A program made the position numbers and the translations under genes. A DNA stretch of 33,534 nucleotides from Butyriboletus loyo (Eukaryota > Basidiomycota > Agaricomycetes > Boletales > Boletaceae): positions 1 through 33,534 of the forward strand of contig JBBPSI010000253.1 of NCBI GenBank assembly GCA_038093515.1, given 5' to 3'. Positions 20,348 through 28,601 of the stretch are shown in pieces (positions within the stretch are counted from its first letter, which is position 1; each line of letters opens with the position of its first letter). Under the pieces are notes generated by a model. The model saw only the letters and a program-made list of their open reading frames with translations. It was not told the origin of the DNA and did no database searches.

Positions 20348-20375
20348 ACGATTTGATAGGTTTGATTAAGTGGCA

Positions 20376-20830
20376 GTAATGCTCCATTTTATCTGAGGAC
20401 CAATATTGGAGATTGCTTCATTTACTCCTTACCCTAGAATTGCATCCTTTGATCGCTTGTTCCCTGGACAGAACAGAGGCAGGAGGGGTTAAAAGAACCC
20501 CTGAATCCTTTTGCTCTTGTGGCAATGCAAACCCAGAGCCAGTTTCTGATGAAACTACCAGTTGTTCACTGGCCCAAGTAGCACCACTCACAGAGAGGAC
20601 ACACTTCCTTGATCTCTTGGTTTCTCCCAAAACAGATTTTGAAGTCACTTTTTGAGAATTTTAACTACAGGTGCCTCAGCTTTCATGGGCTCCACCATAA
20701 TTTCCTTTGTCTCTTCACCCCCCCATGCATGTTCCACTGCTAAACATTCAAATTTATTGGCAGATGGTTTACATGTGGTACTAATGTTCTTCTCCAGCAA
20801 GCTGAGACTAAGTTTCACTGAAGGTTCAGA
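20376..20830 (-). pseudogene. Pol N-terminal spacer, gypsy-1 copy I
   Basis: This Ser/Glu-rich segment aligns with copy II 29520-30010 (blocks such as GETKRSRKCVLSVSGATWAS). The main open piece is 20418-20648. It lies between gag and protease and has no known catalytic role. It is in the -1 frame relative to gag, as in copy II. The copia-B insertion cuts it at its downstream end. Confidence 0.72.
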
Positions 20831-21727
20831 AAATCCTTCTTAGGTTCTTCTGACATAACCTTTTCCCATGTTTCCACTAATTGTCCATTCTCTAGCCTCT
20901 GAACTTTCGGGTTTTTTTGCAGTCACACACCAAGTGGCCTTGTTCACCACACTTGAAGCATAGACTAGCTTATTGGGGCCTACTTAAATCCATAGGCTGC
21001 CCTTGACCACCATATGTGATCTCTTTAGTCTCCATTGACCCTGAACTAACTGATTCCCTCTTTTTGGCTATCTGCAGACAGGGTTGATAATTCAAAGCTG
21101 CATTTGCAGGCTTTGTCATGTTCTGTGAAAAAGTGTATGGTGAAAACCATTTTGGTTTTGTTTCCTTGCATCTATTAATCTCTGTCAAAGTGGTTTCAGC
21201 CAGTTTCCATTTCTCATTGTTGTAGTTGTCCAGAAGAGCTGGTTGTGACTGTTCAATGAATTCGGTGGTTTTGTTGTTAATTCCATCTCATATGATAGCA
21301 TTGATGAAGGCTGCCGAGATGTGGTCCCTCATCATGTATCCTGCTTGGATGGCCAACATGTCAAGGTTTGTGAAGAAGTCTTTGACAGAGCCTTTGTCCT
21401 GTTTCAATATCTGTAGATCAGATTTGGCTTGTAATTTAAGGGTAGCTGGCATGAATTGTTTCTTGAGTTTGCCTACAAATAGGGCCCATGTCCACAGGAC
21501 TGACACACCATTTTCATCCATGAACAAGTCTGCAAGTCAATCCATGGCATTATCACCCTTCATGTAGGATAGGGCAAAGTAAATCTTTGAATTGTCTGTC
21601 AGGAATCAGTCTGGGTTTGACATGATATATAGTTTGACCATACACAGCCATTACTGAAATTTCTTTTTGTCCTCCTCAAAGGCATTGGGCTTAGCCACAT
21701 AACCCTTGTGGAAATGTTCATGGGTTG
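20815..21727 (-). pseudogene. gag: gag C-terminal part with zinc knuckle, gypsy-1 copy I
   Basis: The piece 21288-21527 holds the gag capsid end (WTWALFVGKLKKQFMPATLK, DFFTNLDMLAIQAGY). 20970-21188 leads to a CCHC knuckle, CFKCGEQGHLVCDC. Stops lie between them, including one just before the knuckle. Gag ends at TGA 20815-20817. A solo copia-A LTR (21728-22175) separates this from the N-terminal part. Confidence 0.85.
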
Positions 21728-22175
21728 TTTCAGAATTGGTAAAGTCCAAGCAGGCGCACCGAGGGCAATGAAGGATGCAAGGGTAAACCTATCAGTGGAA
21801 AGACTCACTGATAATACGAGAGTGAGAGTATTGCAAACAGAGTATAAGGAGCAAAGCTCAACTTAGAGATATCGCAGTAGTGATGATAGAACTGAAAGAT
21901 CTAGAGAAAAGCGACAAGCCATAAGGGCTGTCTTATATACAGTACATGAGTGTTTGTACTTATGTTCTGTATAGTACCTTTATAAGGTATAGTATGAAAT
22001 ACATGACGATATGATAGAGATAAGAGATAAGACTAAGCATATCGTCCAATAGCATAATAGAGCTATTTGTAATGTGATAAGCGTGACAGAGTCTAGACAA
22101 TGATGTCATATAGACTCATCTAGAAACGTAGTGGCTGTAAGTGAAATACAGAAATAGAACACTACCGTTTCAACA
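21728..22175 (-). repeat. Solo LTR of the copia-A family, in gag of gypsy-1 copy I
   Basis: The 448-bp LTR is the reverse complement of 1-406 plus the missing ~43 bp. The sense strand starts TGTTGAAACGG (22175) and ends TTCTGAAA (21728). It is flanked by a perfect 5-bp duplication GGTTG (21723-21727, 22176-22180). The flanking gag sequence is continuous once the LTR and one duplication copy are set aside. The 3' end GAAA rather than CA is supported both by the duplication and by the primer-binding site of the full element. Confidence 0.92.
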
Positions 22176-22633
22176 GGTTGAGGTGTTGACTGGGAAACAG
22201 AGAGAAGCCAGAATAGGAGGTGGTGGAATGGAAGGTAGGAGGTGTGGCCAATTGGCAGATCTGTCCATGTTGGACAGCGACATGACTCTTCATGGTGATA
22301 GAAGACTCACATGCGGCATCATGAAGGGACATGGTGTAAGTGTTACTCCTGGAGTGGGTCTAGTCAGGGAGGGGATAGAAAAATGGCAATTAGGAAGTAG
22401 TGCAGTCATGGAGGCCATACAGATGTTTAGGTCTCCAACTTGTTGGGCAAGTGTATTGTTACATTCCAGAAGTTATTCATTCTGTTGAAACAAAACCTGG
22501 TTTTGATCTTTGAAACATTGTAGGAGAGTGACTAGCTCTGGATTGGGCTGAGGTAAAGCAGGATTTGCTGTGGGATTTGCTTCAAATTTCCCCCAGGACT
22601 GGGGATAGTAGGATGGTAAAGGTCATAGGATAT
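22176..22633 (-). pseudogene. gag: gag N-terminal part, gypsy-1 copy I
   Basis: It aligns with the first ~170 residues of copy II gag but has many stops. The start codon itself is lost: ATA (22631-22633) precedes the conserved S-Y-D-L-Y where copy II has ATG. The nucleotide match with 31010-31405 is clear throughout. Confidence 0.82.
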
Positions 22634-22740
22634 TGCAAAGAGCAAACCTGGAGCAGCAGCTCAACAGGTTTGTAGGGGTGAGGAGTGATCTGGTTGTTAA
22701 CAGAGCAAAGACTCAACATAAAACAAGGAGACCAGGGGTG

Positions 22741-22750
22741 ACTTTTCGAT
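22741..22750 (-). promoter_or_regulatory. Self-priming primer-binding site of gypsy-1 copy I
   Basis: The sense strand ATCGAAAAGT lies 2 nt after the LTR end and pairs with ACTTTTCAAT in the LTR (22842-22851), 9 of 10. The one mismatch is a CpG that became CpA in the LTR. The corresponding site of copy II differs at two positions on both sides. Confidence 0.7.
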
Positions 22751-22752
22751 AA

Positions 22753-22980
22753 TGTTGGAACTGAACAGCATAGACTGAAAGAAATCAATATTGAACAACC
22801 TAAAGGGTAAGACAAGAATATATACCTAAAAGAAATCAATAATTGAAAAGTAAAGAACAAGTAAAGAGACAAGTAGGTATGTATATATAGTAAAAGATCT
22901 TGCTTTAGGGCAACCATGGGGTATCTTGGAACAAGCAAGAAAAAGAGAGAAATGTAAAGAAGAAATGTAAAGTTCTAACA
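22753..22980 (-). repeat. 5' LTR of gypsy-1 copy I
   Basis: The 228-bp LTR aligns with the 223-bp LTRs of copy II. Read on + it starts TGTTGGAAC and ends AGTTCTAACA. It has a TATATATA box in sense. The insertion lies in the left terminal repeat of Tc1-2. The 3' partner LTR is missing. Confidence 0.9.
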
Positions 22981-23035
22981 CAATTCTAAAACAGCAATAC
23001 CATGGAAAGGGCTTTTGCACTTTTGAATTGATGAC
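22981..23035 (+). repeat. Left terminal inverted repeat of Tc1-2
   Basis: CTAAAACAGCAATACCATGG through TTTTGCACTTTTGAATTGA matches the reverse complement of 32619-32680 at most positions. The outer end is cut by the LTR of gypsy-1 copy I. Confidence 0.75.
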
Positions 23036-23109
23036 TAGGATCTTGGTCAAAACATAGAATAATTGACATTGTTCATTGGTACAAACAGAGATATACATGT
23101 AATTAGTAT

Positions 23110-23307
23110 GTCTGAGTTTAAAAAAGTTCACACACTTCTTAATTCTCAACCACCATCACTTTCTCTTACTCAACAAAAACACCATCCTCTCTATGCTTGA
23201 TGCTGGCCATTCTGGTGACGCCATTGCAAAGCAAATTGATGTCAGCCCTTCTGCTATATCCAAATGTCACTCCAAGAAGTGTTCTACCATCCAAAAGCTG
23301 TTGGAGG
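23110..23307 (+). pseudogene. Tc1-2 transposase, N-terminal helix-turn-helix part
   Basis: The reading LNKNTILSMLDAGHSGDAIA and KQIDVSPSAISKCHSKKC is a classic Tc1 helix-turn-helix (PSQ-type) that binds the terminal repeats. I see no good ATG upstream, so the start is probably mutated. The gene is broken at 23308-23312 by gypsy-1 copy II. The match continues at 31741 with HPSKLSPTN, which in the mariner copy at 23378-24960 directly follows the same domain. Confidence 0.82.
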
Positions 23308-23377
23308 TCATCTGTTGGAACTACAAAGCAATGGCTGAGAGAAATCAATATTAGACTAACATGTATGACATGAGATA

Positions 23378-23592
23378 CAGTGGCTCAAAAAACTGTCCAC
23401 ATGTTTGCATATTTTACATTAAATATCACTCAACGCAATAGCCCCTGATTCTAACCCTAGGCGGTGGGTGTATGAAATATGGTACCTACCCCTGGCCTTC
23501 TATTGGCCCAGGAATCAGGTAATATGGATATGGTTTGATGGAATGTCAGCTATTCTAAAATGACATGTCATGCGGACAGTTTTTTGACTTTA
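23378..23592 (+). repeat. Left terminal inverted repeat of the mariner-like element
   Basis: About 215 bp match the reverse complement of 24746-24960 with scattered transitions. The outer end (TCAAAAAACTGTCC at 23385-23398) recurs in inverted orientation at the inner end (GCGGACAGTTTTTTGA at 23572-23587). Confidence 0.93.
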
Positions 23593-23738
23593 AGTTTTGA
23601 TCACATATATTAGACCCTAGATGCTGTAATATCATTACATCCATCCATCAAGGGTCCTATTATGTCACCTTTATGTAACTGAGTGTCAGCCAACATATAT
23701 AAACCCCATCCTCCCATGTTTATTTTCTCACCATTACC

Positions 23739-24730
23739 ATGAAATCCATTTCCACCTCTCTAAGACAAAATATTATCTCTCTCTCCTCTCTTGGCCTTTC
23801 AACTAGGAAGATTGCCTCCCAGACTGGCCTAGGGAAGTCTACTGTGGCTAGGGTACTCCAAGAGCTCCAATGGAGAAGCTTCATGCTGGCCATCCTTCAA
23901 AGCTTACTCCTACCAACAAATGTGTTATTGTCCAGCAAATCATTACTGGCAAGGCCAAAAATGCAGTCCAGGTTACAAATTTCATCCATTCCATCATTGA
24001 ACCTCCAATACCCTCACATACAGTGAGAAAAGACCTCAAGGAGGGTGCATTTAAAGGCTGTGATAAAGAAGAAGAAATGTCATCTTCCAATCAGCCCTAG
24101 AAAAAGATGATTTGCCCTTGCTCTCAAGTATCAATAAGGACTGGGAGAGGATTATTTGGTCAGATGAGACCAAAATAAATAGAATTGGGTCAGATGAATA
24201 GGAGTGTATGTGTGAAAAAAGAAGAGAGAGGGCCTAACTGCCAGAGAGGTTAAAGATACAGTCAAGTTTGGAGCAAGTTTCCTAATGGTATAGGGTTCAA
24301 TGGAGTGGGGGCTTTAATTGAGGTTGAGGGGAGGATGGATGGTGAACAGTATGTGTAAATTCTAGAGGAAGAATTGCTATAACACATGGAGAAATCTGGA
24401 ATTTCTCAACATGATATCATTTTTCAGCAGAATAATGATCCCAAACATACCTCCAAAAGAGCCCAGAATTGATTTGAGGACCAAGGAATCAAGCTTCTGG
24501 ATTGGCCTGCACAATCTCCAGACCTCAACCCCATTGAACACACTTGGAATCACCTCAAAAGATGTCTCTCAGCTTATAATAGTGCTCCTACAGGTGTTCA
24601 TCAATTATGGGAAAGGGTGGTGGTAGAGTGGGGGAATATTTCTGTGGAACAGTGTCACAAATGGATAAAAAGCATGCCTAGAAGAGTTGAAGCAGTTATC
24701 AAGGCCAAGGGAGCTCATACCAAATGCTAG
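23739..24730 (+). pseudogene. Tc1-like transposase of the mariner-like element
   Basis: It begins at ATG 23739 (MKSISTSLRQNIISLSSLGL), with a helix-turn-helix STRKIASQTGLGKSTVARVL. A frameshift near 23870 moves to the HAGHPSKLTPTN frame. The catalytic region has IIWSDETKINR (first Asp, 24163-24165) and later the blocks NNDPKHTSKRAQN and LLDWPAQSPDLNPIEHTWNH. The position of the second catalytic acidic residue (normally FQQDND) is Asn (AAT 24431-24433). Several stops are present. Usual length is about 340 codons, which matches 992 bp. A dead copy. Confidence 0.88.
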
Positions 24731-24745
24731 ATAGTGGAATTTTTG

Positions 24746-24960
24746 TAAAGTCAAAAAACTGTCCGCATGACCTGTCATTTTAAAATAGCTGACATTCCAT
24801 CAAACCTTATCTATATTACCTGATTACTGGGCCAATAGAATTCCAAGAGCAGGTACCTTATTTCATACACCCACCGCTTAGGGTTAGGATCAGGGGTTAT
24901 TGCATTGAGTGATATTTAATGTAAAACATGCAAACATGCGGACAGTTTTTTGAGCCACTG
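24746..24960 (-). repeat. Right terminal inverted repeat of the mariner-like element
   Basis: It mirrors 23378-23592, including both the outer and the inner copy of the ~16-bp site. The inner copy here is TCAAAAAACTGTCCGC at 24751-24766. Confidence 0.93.
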
Positions 24961-25120
24961 TATATACCTGAGAGAAATCAATAATCAAAAGGTAAGGAGT
25001 AAGAACCGAGACTCGTAGGTATATATACAAAGACCTGACTTTAGGGCAAACACTGTGATAGTATCGAGAGTGTGATAGAAAAGTAAAGAAGTGAGAAGAA
25101 AGAAAAATGAAGTTCTAACA

Positions 25121-25134
25121 TTACCCCCCTTTTA
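25121..25134 (-). promoter_or_regulatory. Polypurine tract of gypsy-1 copy II
   Basis: The sense strand AAAAGGGGGGTAA directly precedes the 3' LTR (TGTTAGAAC). This is the usual primer site for plus-strand DNA synthesis in LTR retroelements. Confidence 0.85.
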
Positions 25135-25320
25135 AGCTTCATGTCCTCATGAACGCAAATCGGCAGGGCCTAACGGTTTGATGTACAAATTGCGAAAAGA
25201 AAGGAATTCGGAAGCTGTGAACATAGCGGAAGAGGTGGGGAGAGGTTCTTTACAACAAATAGGGCAAGTGCAGGGGGAATCTGAGGTTTGTGAACGCAGG
25301 TTGATCTTGATATGAGGACC

Positions 25321-26988
25321 TCAAATGGCTGTTGGATGTGAACAATGAAATTGTTTGATTAATTCTTTGGCATTCTTTAATTCTTTCGCCGGCAACCATT
25401 CCCTTTCTTCATGTGGGAAACCTTTCCAATGTACCAGATATTCCACTTTTTGATGTCTTTCTCGAGAATCAATGATAGAGTTGATCTCATGTTCAGGTAA
25501 TCCTTCGACGTCAACTTCAAGAGGGGGAGGAGGAATTTGTTGGGACGAAAACTTAGCTTCGACAAACGGAGATAGCAGGCATTCGTTGAAAACTGGGTGA
25601 ATTTTCTTCCATTGAATCGGCAATTTGAGTTGATATGCCAATTTCCCAATTTTCTTTTGAATTTCGAACGGACTGTATCATTTGTTGTCCAATTTCTTTA
25701 ATGGCCGATCCGTTTTGATATTCAACGCCTCTAACCACACCTTGTCCCCTATTTGATATTCCTTCAATGGACCTACTCATTGGTCGTAGAATCGCTTCAT
25801 GTCTTCATTAGCTTGAAGTAGTGACAACTTAGCTTCTTCTTGCATTTTCGACATGAATTCGGCAAATTCTTTAGCTGAGTCGTTACAAACTTCTCGACAT
25901 CGATTCGAGCCGATTTCTGGATCCTGACCATATACCAGCATAAACAGCGAGTATCCTGTGGATTTGTTAACTTTGTTATTATAGGTAAACTTGCTCAACG
26001 CTAGCCATTCCGGCCAGTCGTCCTGTCTATGATTGGTGTAGATCCAAAGGTATTGTTCGATTTCTTGATTTAGTCGTTCAGTTTGCCCGTCCGTTTGTGG
26101 GTGAAACGCCATACTGGGATTAGCTTCAATTTTTAGTAACATGTAAAGATCTCGCATAAAATGCGAAATGAAGTTAGACCCTCAATCACTGATCACTTTT
26201 TGCAGCATTCCATGGAGTTTGAACACATTATCTCTGAAAAGTCGTGCAATTCCTTCTGAGGTTACGGTGGTATGAGTAGGGATTACTTTGATCATTTTGG
26301 AAAAACGATCTACGACCACCAGTATTGCATCGTAACCTTGAGCTTCCGGTAACGGTCCAATTAAGTCCACGGACATTATCTTCCAGGGTCCTTCGGGGAT
26401 TTGATTTGGATGTAACGGGGCAGCCAATTTTTGATTTCTGGCTTTAGTTTTTTGACATGTTTCACATCCCGATACATAACTTTTCACATCACATGTGATA
26501 TTCGGCCACCAATATTTTTGCTTGATGAGTTCACGGGTTCTTTGAGCACCCGGATGACCTGCTGTTACCACATCATGATGTTCGCGTAAAATCCTTTCCC
26601 AAAGGTCCTGTTTTTTGGGCACGTATAACATTCTATTCCATCGTAGAATTCCGTCTACTTCCGTCCACTCCTTCAGTTTCTTGTCCAAACCTGTTAGAGC
26701 GAATCTTTCCTGATATCTTTGTGACTTTTCAATTTCTGATTCGATGGTTTCGGGGAAAGACAGTGTTGGATTTTCAGATTCTTCTATGATTTCTGGGAAT
26801 ATTACTGAACAATTTGAGAATTCGAAGTTTGGGTCAAAGACCCGGAAAAGATGAGCTTTGAGAAGAGTGATTGACTTGTTGTCATTCACCCCCCTCTCAT
26901 GGTCTGGCCTCCTGGACAGACAATCAGCACGGTTCAACTTTCCAGCTTTATGTACAAGGACGAAATGATAATTGGCAAGTTCGTTCAT
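25321..26988 (-). pseudogene. pol: Integrase and chromodomain, gypsy-1 copy II
   Basis: A single frame with three TGA stops (26182-26184, 25777-25779, 25678-25680). It begins after RNase H with the zinc-binding region (EHHDVVTAGHPGAQRTRE, then CETCQKTK). It then has the core with MSVDLIGPLPEAQGYDAI (first Asp), KVISD-stop-GSNF (second Asp) and TDGQTERLNQEIEQ (Glu). The C-terminal block YSPFEIQKKIGK and the chromodomain EYLVHWKGFPHEEREWLP follow. The enzyme would insert cDNA, and the chromodomain would read chromatin marks. Each stop sits at a position where related copies have Arg or a CpG-decay product of Arg. Confidence 0.93.
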
Positions 26989-28088
26989 CCATCACGCCTG
27001 ATGACGATTCAAGTCTTGCGGTTTTCGGAAATACGTAAGATTCTTGTGATCTGATTCAATGAGGAATTCCTTGCGTGCATCCATGAGATAGTGATGCCAT
27101 TCATGTAAACATTCCACGATTGCAAGAAGTTCGAGATCATAAATCTCGTAGTTTCATTCTGTTTCATTGCATGTTCGAGAGAAGAAGGCAACTGGATGCC
27201 ACAAATCATTTTGTTTCTGTGACAGAATTCCCCCGATTCCTGTTCCCGATGTGTCCGCTTCAACCTTGAATTCGCTGTCGTCTGTTGCTAGAGCTAGAAC
27301 CGGAGTGGAGATAAGAGTCGCCTTTAGGAACTTAAAGGCTGCTTCTTGTTCCTCCGTCCATTGCCAATTGACTTTGCCTGTCAATTTAGTCAGAGCTTTT
27401 GCTTTAGTACTGAATCCTTCAACAAATCTGTGATAAAAGTTAAGAAAACCCAGAAACGACTGAAGTTCTTTTTTATTTGTTGGAACCGGCCATTCTGCAA
27501 TCACTTTTACTTTGACTGGGTCCATTTTTGCATTTCTGTGACCTATGATGAGTCCGAGATATTCTGTCTCTTCGGTCTCAAATTCGCATTTTGAAGGTTT
27601 TAGGAAAAGATTGTTTTTTCACAGGATTCCGAGTACTTCCTTCACGATTTGACAATGTTCTTCCAGATCTGCAGTGAAGATCATGATGTCATCTATATAC
27701 ACCACAACCTTTCCTTTGTTTATTAATTCGCGGAAAATGGTATTCATCATCATTTGAAACGTTGCTGGGGAGTTGGTGAGGCCAAAGAACATGACGAGGG
27801 GTTCATATAACCCTCAGTTCATGTGGAATGTGGCCTTCCATTTGTCTCCGTCCTTAATTCGGACATTATTGTAACCCCATTGTACGTCCAATTTCGTGAA
27901 GTATTTAGCTCCTTTCAATTTGTCGACCAATTCCTGGATCAACAGGAGCGGATATCGATTTTTGATAGTGATGTTATTGAGTTTCCTGTAATCTTGCACT
28001 GGTCTTAACTGTCCATCTTTCTTCTTTATGAAGAAGAATGCTGAAGCGAATGGAAATTTAGATGGTCTTATCCGGCCAGATTGTAGCT
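26989..28088 (-). pseudogene. pol: Reverse transcriptase and RNase H, gypsy-1 copy II
   Basis: The same frame as integrase, with four TGA stops (26992, 27154, 27619, 27814, first base on + of each). It contains [20 protein letters not shown], the [12 protein letters not shown] block, SPATFQMMM and an intact YIDD (27688-27699). The connection is FLGFLNFYHRFVEGFS, and RNase H runs from [16 protein letters not shown] to [10 protein letters not shown]. No frameshift is seen. The N-terminal edge of RT is cut by LTR-B at 28089. Confidence 0.93.
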
Positions 28089-28601
28089 TGTTATAATCAT
28101 AACATTTATTCATACACTTTCACTTCGGACTTAGTCATTTTCACTTTCAAAGGTCACGTGACATAGCGCACGTGATCGTGGGAACTTACATGTGATCTCA
28201 TGCTGACTAAGCATATGATGTCATGGCCTAGACCAGGCCTAGACTCTATGACGTCACAACACATGTATTTAATCTCCGTTTACTTCTCTTCTTTTTGATC
28301 CCCGCGCCTCGTGTGGTTAATCACTGTTGCACTTCTCTTCTTTAGTCTAGCCATGTATAGTAGTTCATCTCACGCACAGCATGGTCTGTGCACATCTCTG
28401 TATAATATATAAAGGCTCGTGGTTAGACTAGGATTCCCTAGTTTTAACCACTTGTCTATTCGCTGGCAACAGTTGAGGATTAAGTTGAAGCTCCAGCCTT
28501 ATCACCTGCCTGTGCTTTGTGTAGCGCAGCAACTGTTGTATAGGACCGCTTGTGGCAAGGGTATTCGTGCTAGCATTTGACTGCATGTTGCTTGCGCAAC
28601 A
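28089..28601 (+). repeat. Solo LTR-B copy d, in RT of gypsy-1 copy II
   Basis: The 513-bp LTR is in sense orientation on +: TGTTATAATC to GCGCAACA. Regulatory motifs are best kept here: GTCACGTGAC (28153-28162), CACGTG (28169-28174), TGATGTCA (28216-28223), the perfect CRE TGACGTCA (28249-28256), GGTCTGTGCACA (28383-28394) and TATATAAAG (28406-28414), with a palindrome at 28419-28451. I find no clean 5-bp target duplication (TAGCT on the left, GTTCT on the right). Confidence 0.93.

Larger units (their letters stand above)
16018..20370 (-). mobile_element. copia-B: Ty1/copia internal region without LTRs
   Basis: The minus-strand order is gag, zinc knuckles, protease, integrase, RT and RNase H. 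The 5' edge lies about 25 bp before the gag ATG and the 3' edge falls inside RNase H. Neither end has an LTR. It is bounded by TGACA (16013-16017) and TGGCA (20371-20375), a possible 5-bp duplication with one transition, inside gypsy-1 copy I. Stops and frameshifts are frequent. A solo LTR-B lies in its RT. Confidence 0.85.
11835..22980 (-). mobile_element. gypsy-1 copy I: old chromovirus, multiply interrupted
   Basis: Minus-strand order is 5' LTR (22753-22980), priming site, gag, protease, RT, RNase H, integrase and chromodomain. Every segment aligns with copy II (23313-31740). Interruptions are a solo copia-A LTR (21728-22175), copia-B (16018-20370) and solo LTR-B copy b (12783-13305). LTR-B copy a sits in its 3' tail, and beyond that the 3' LTR is lost. 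It carries many more substitutions than copy II, mostly loss of CpG, plus stops and frameshifts. The 130 bp at 11835-11960 are 3' tail matching 25200-25320 of copy II. Confidence 0.93.
23378..24960 (+). mobile_element. Tc1/mariner-like transposon with ~215-bp terminal inverted repeats
   Basis: The 1583-bp element is flanked by the TA duplication (23376-23377, 24961-24962). It starts CAGTGGCTCAAAAAACTGTC and ends with the inverted copy. The long terminal repeats surround a transposase pseudogene on the + strand. It inserted after copy II of gypsy-1 was in place. Confidence 0.95.
23313..25120 (-). repeat. 3' LTR of gypsy-1 copy II, interrupted by a mariner-like element
   Basis: LTR sequence lies at 23313-23377 and 24961-25120. 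With the transposon and one TA removed it is 223 bp, the same as the 5' LTR. Confidence 0.95.

Noticed and set aside
1..22175. Large inverted repeat formed by 1-406 and 21728-22175
   Set aside because: These are two independent copies of one LTR; the second has its own perfect 5-bp target duplication.
22582..23149. Minus-strand hydrophobic frames across the copy I LTR
   Set aside because: They run over LTR and Tc1 terminal-repeat sequence; low complexity and AT-richness explain them.
23881..24090. Minus-strand frame over the transposase
   Set aside because: It is a shadow of the transposase coding strand and has no domain.
25678..27816. Recoded TGA (read-through or altered code) in copy II pol
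   Set aside because: The stops sit on arginine CGN positions, and the other copy shows the matching CpG-decay codons, so mutation explains them better.
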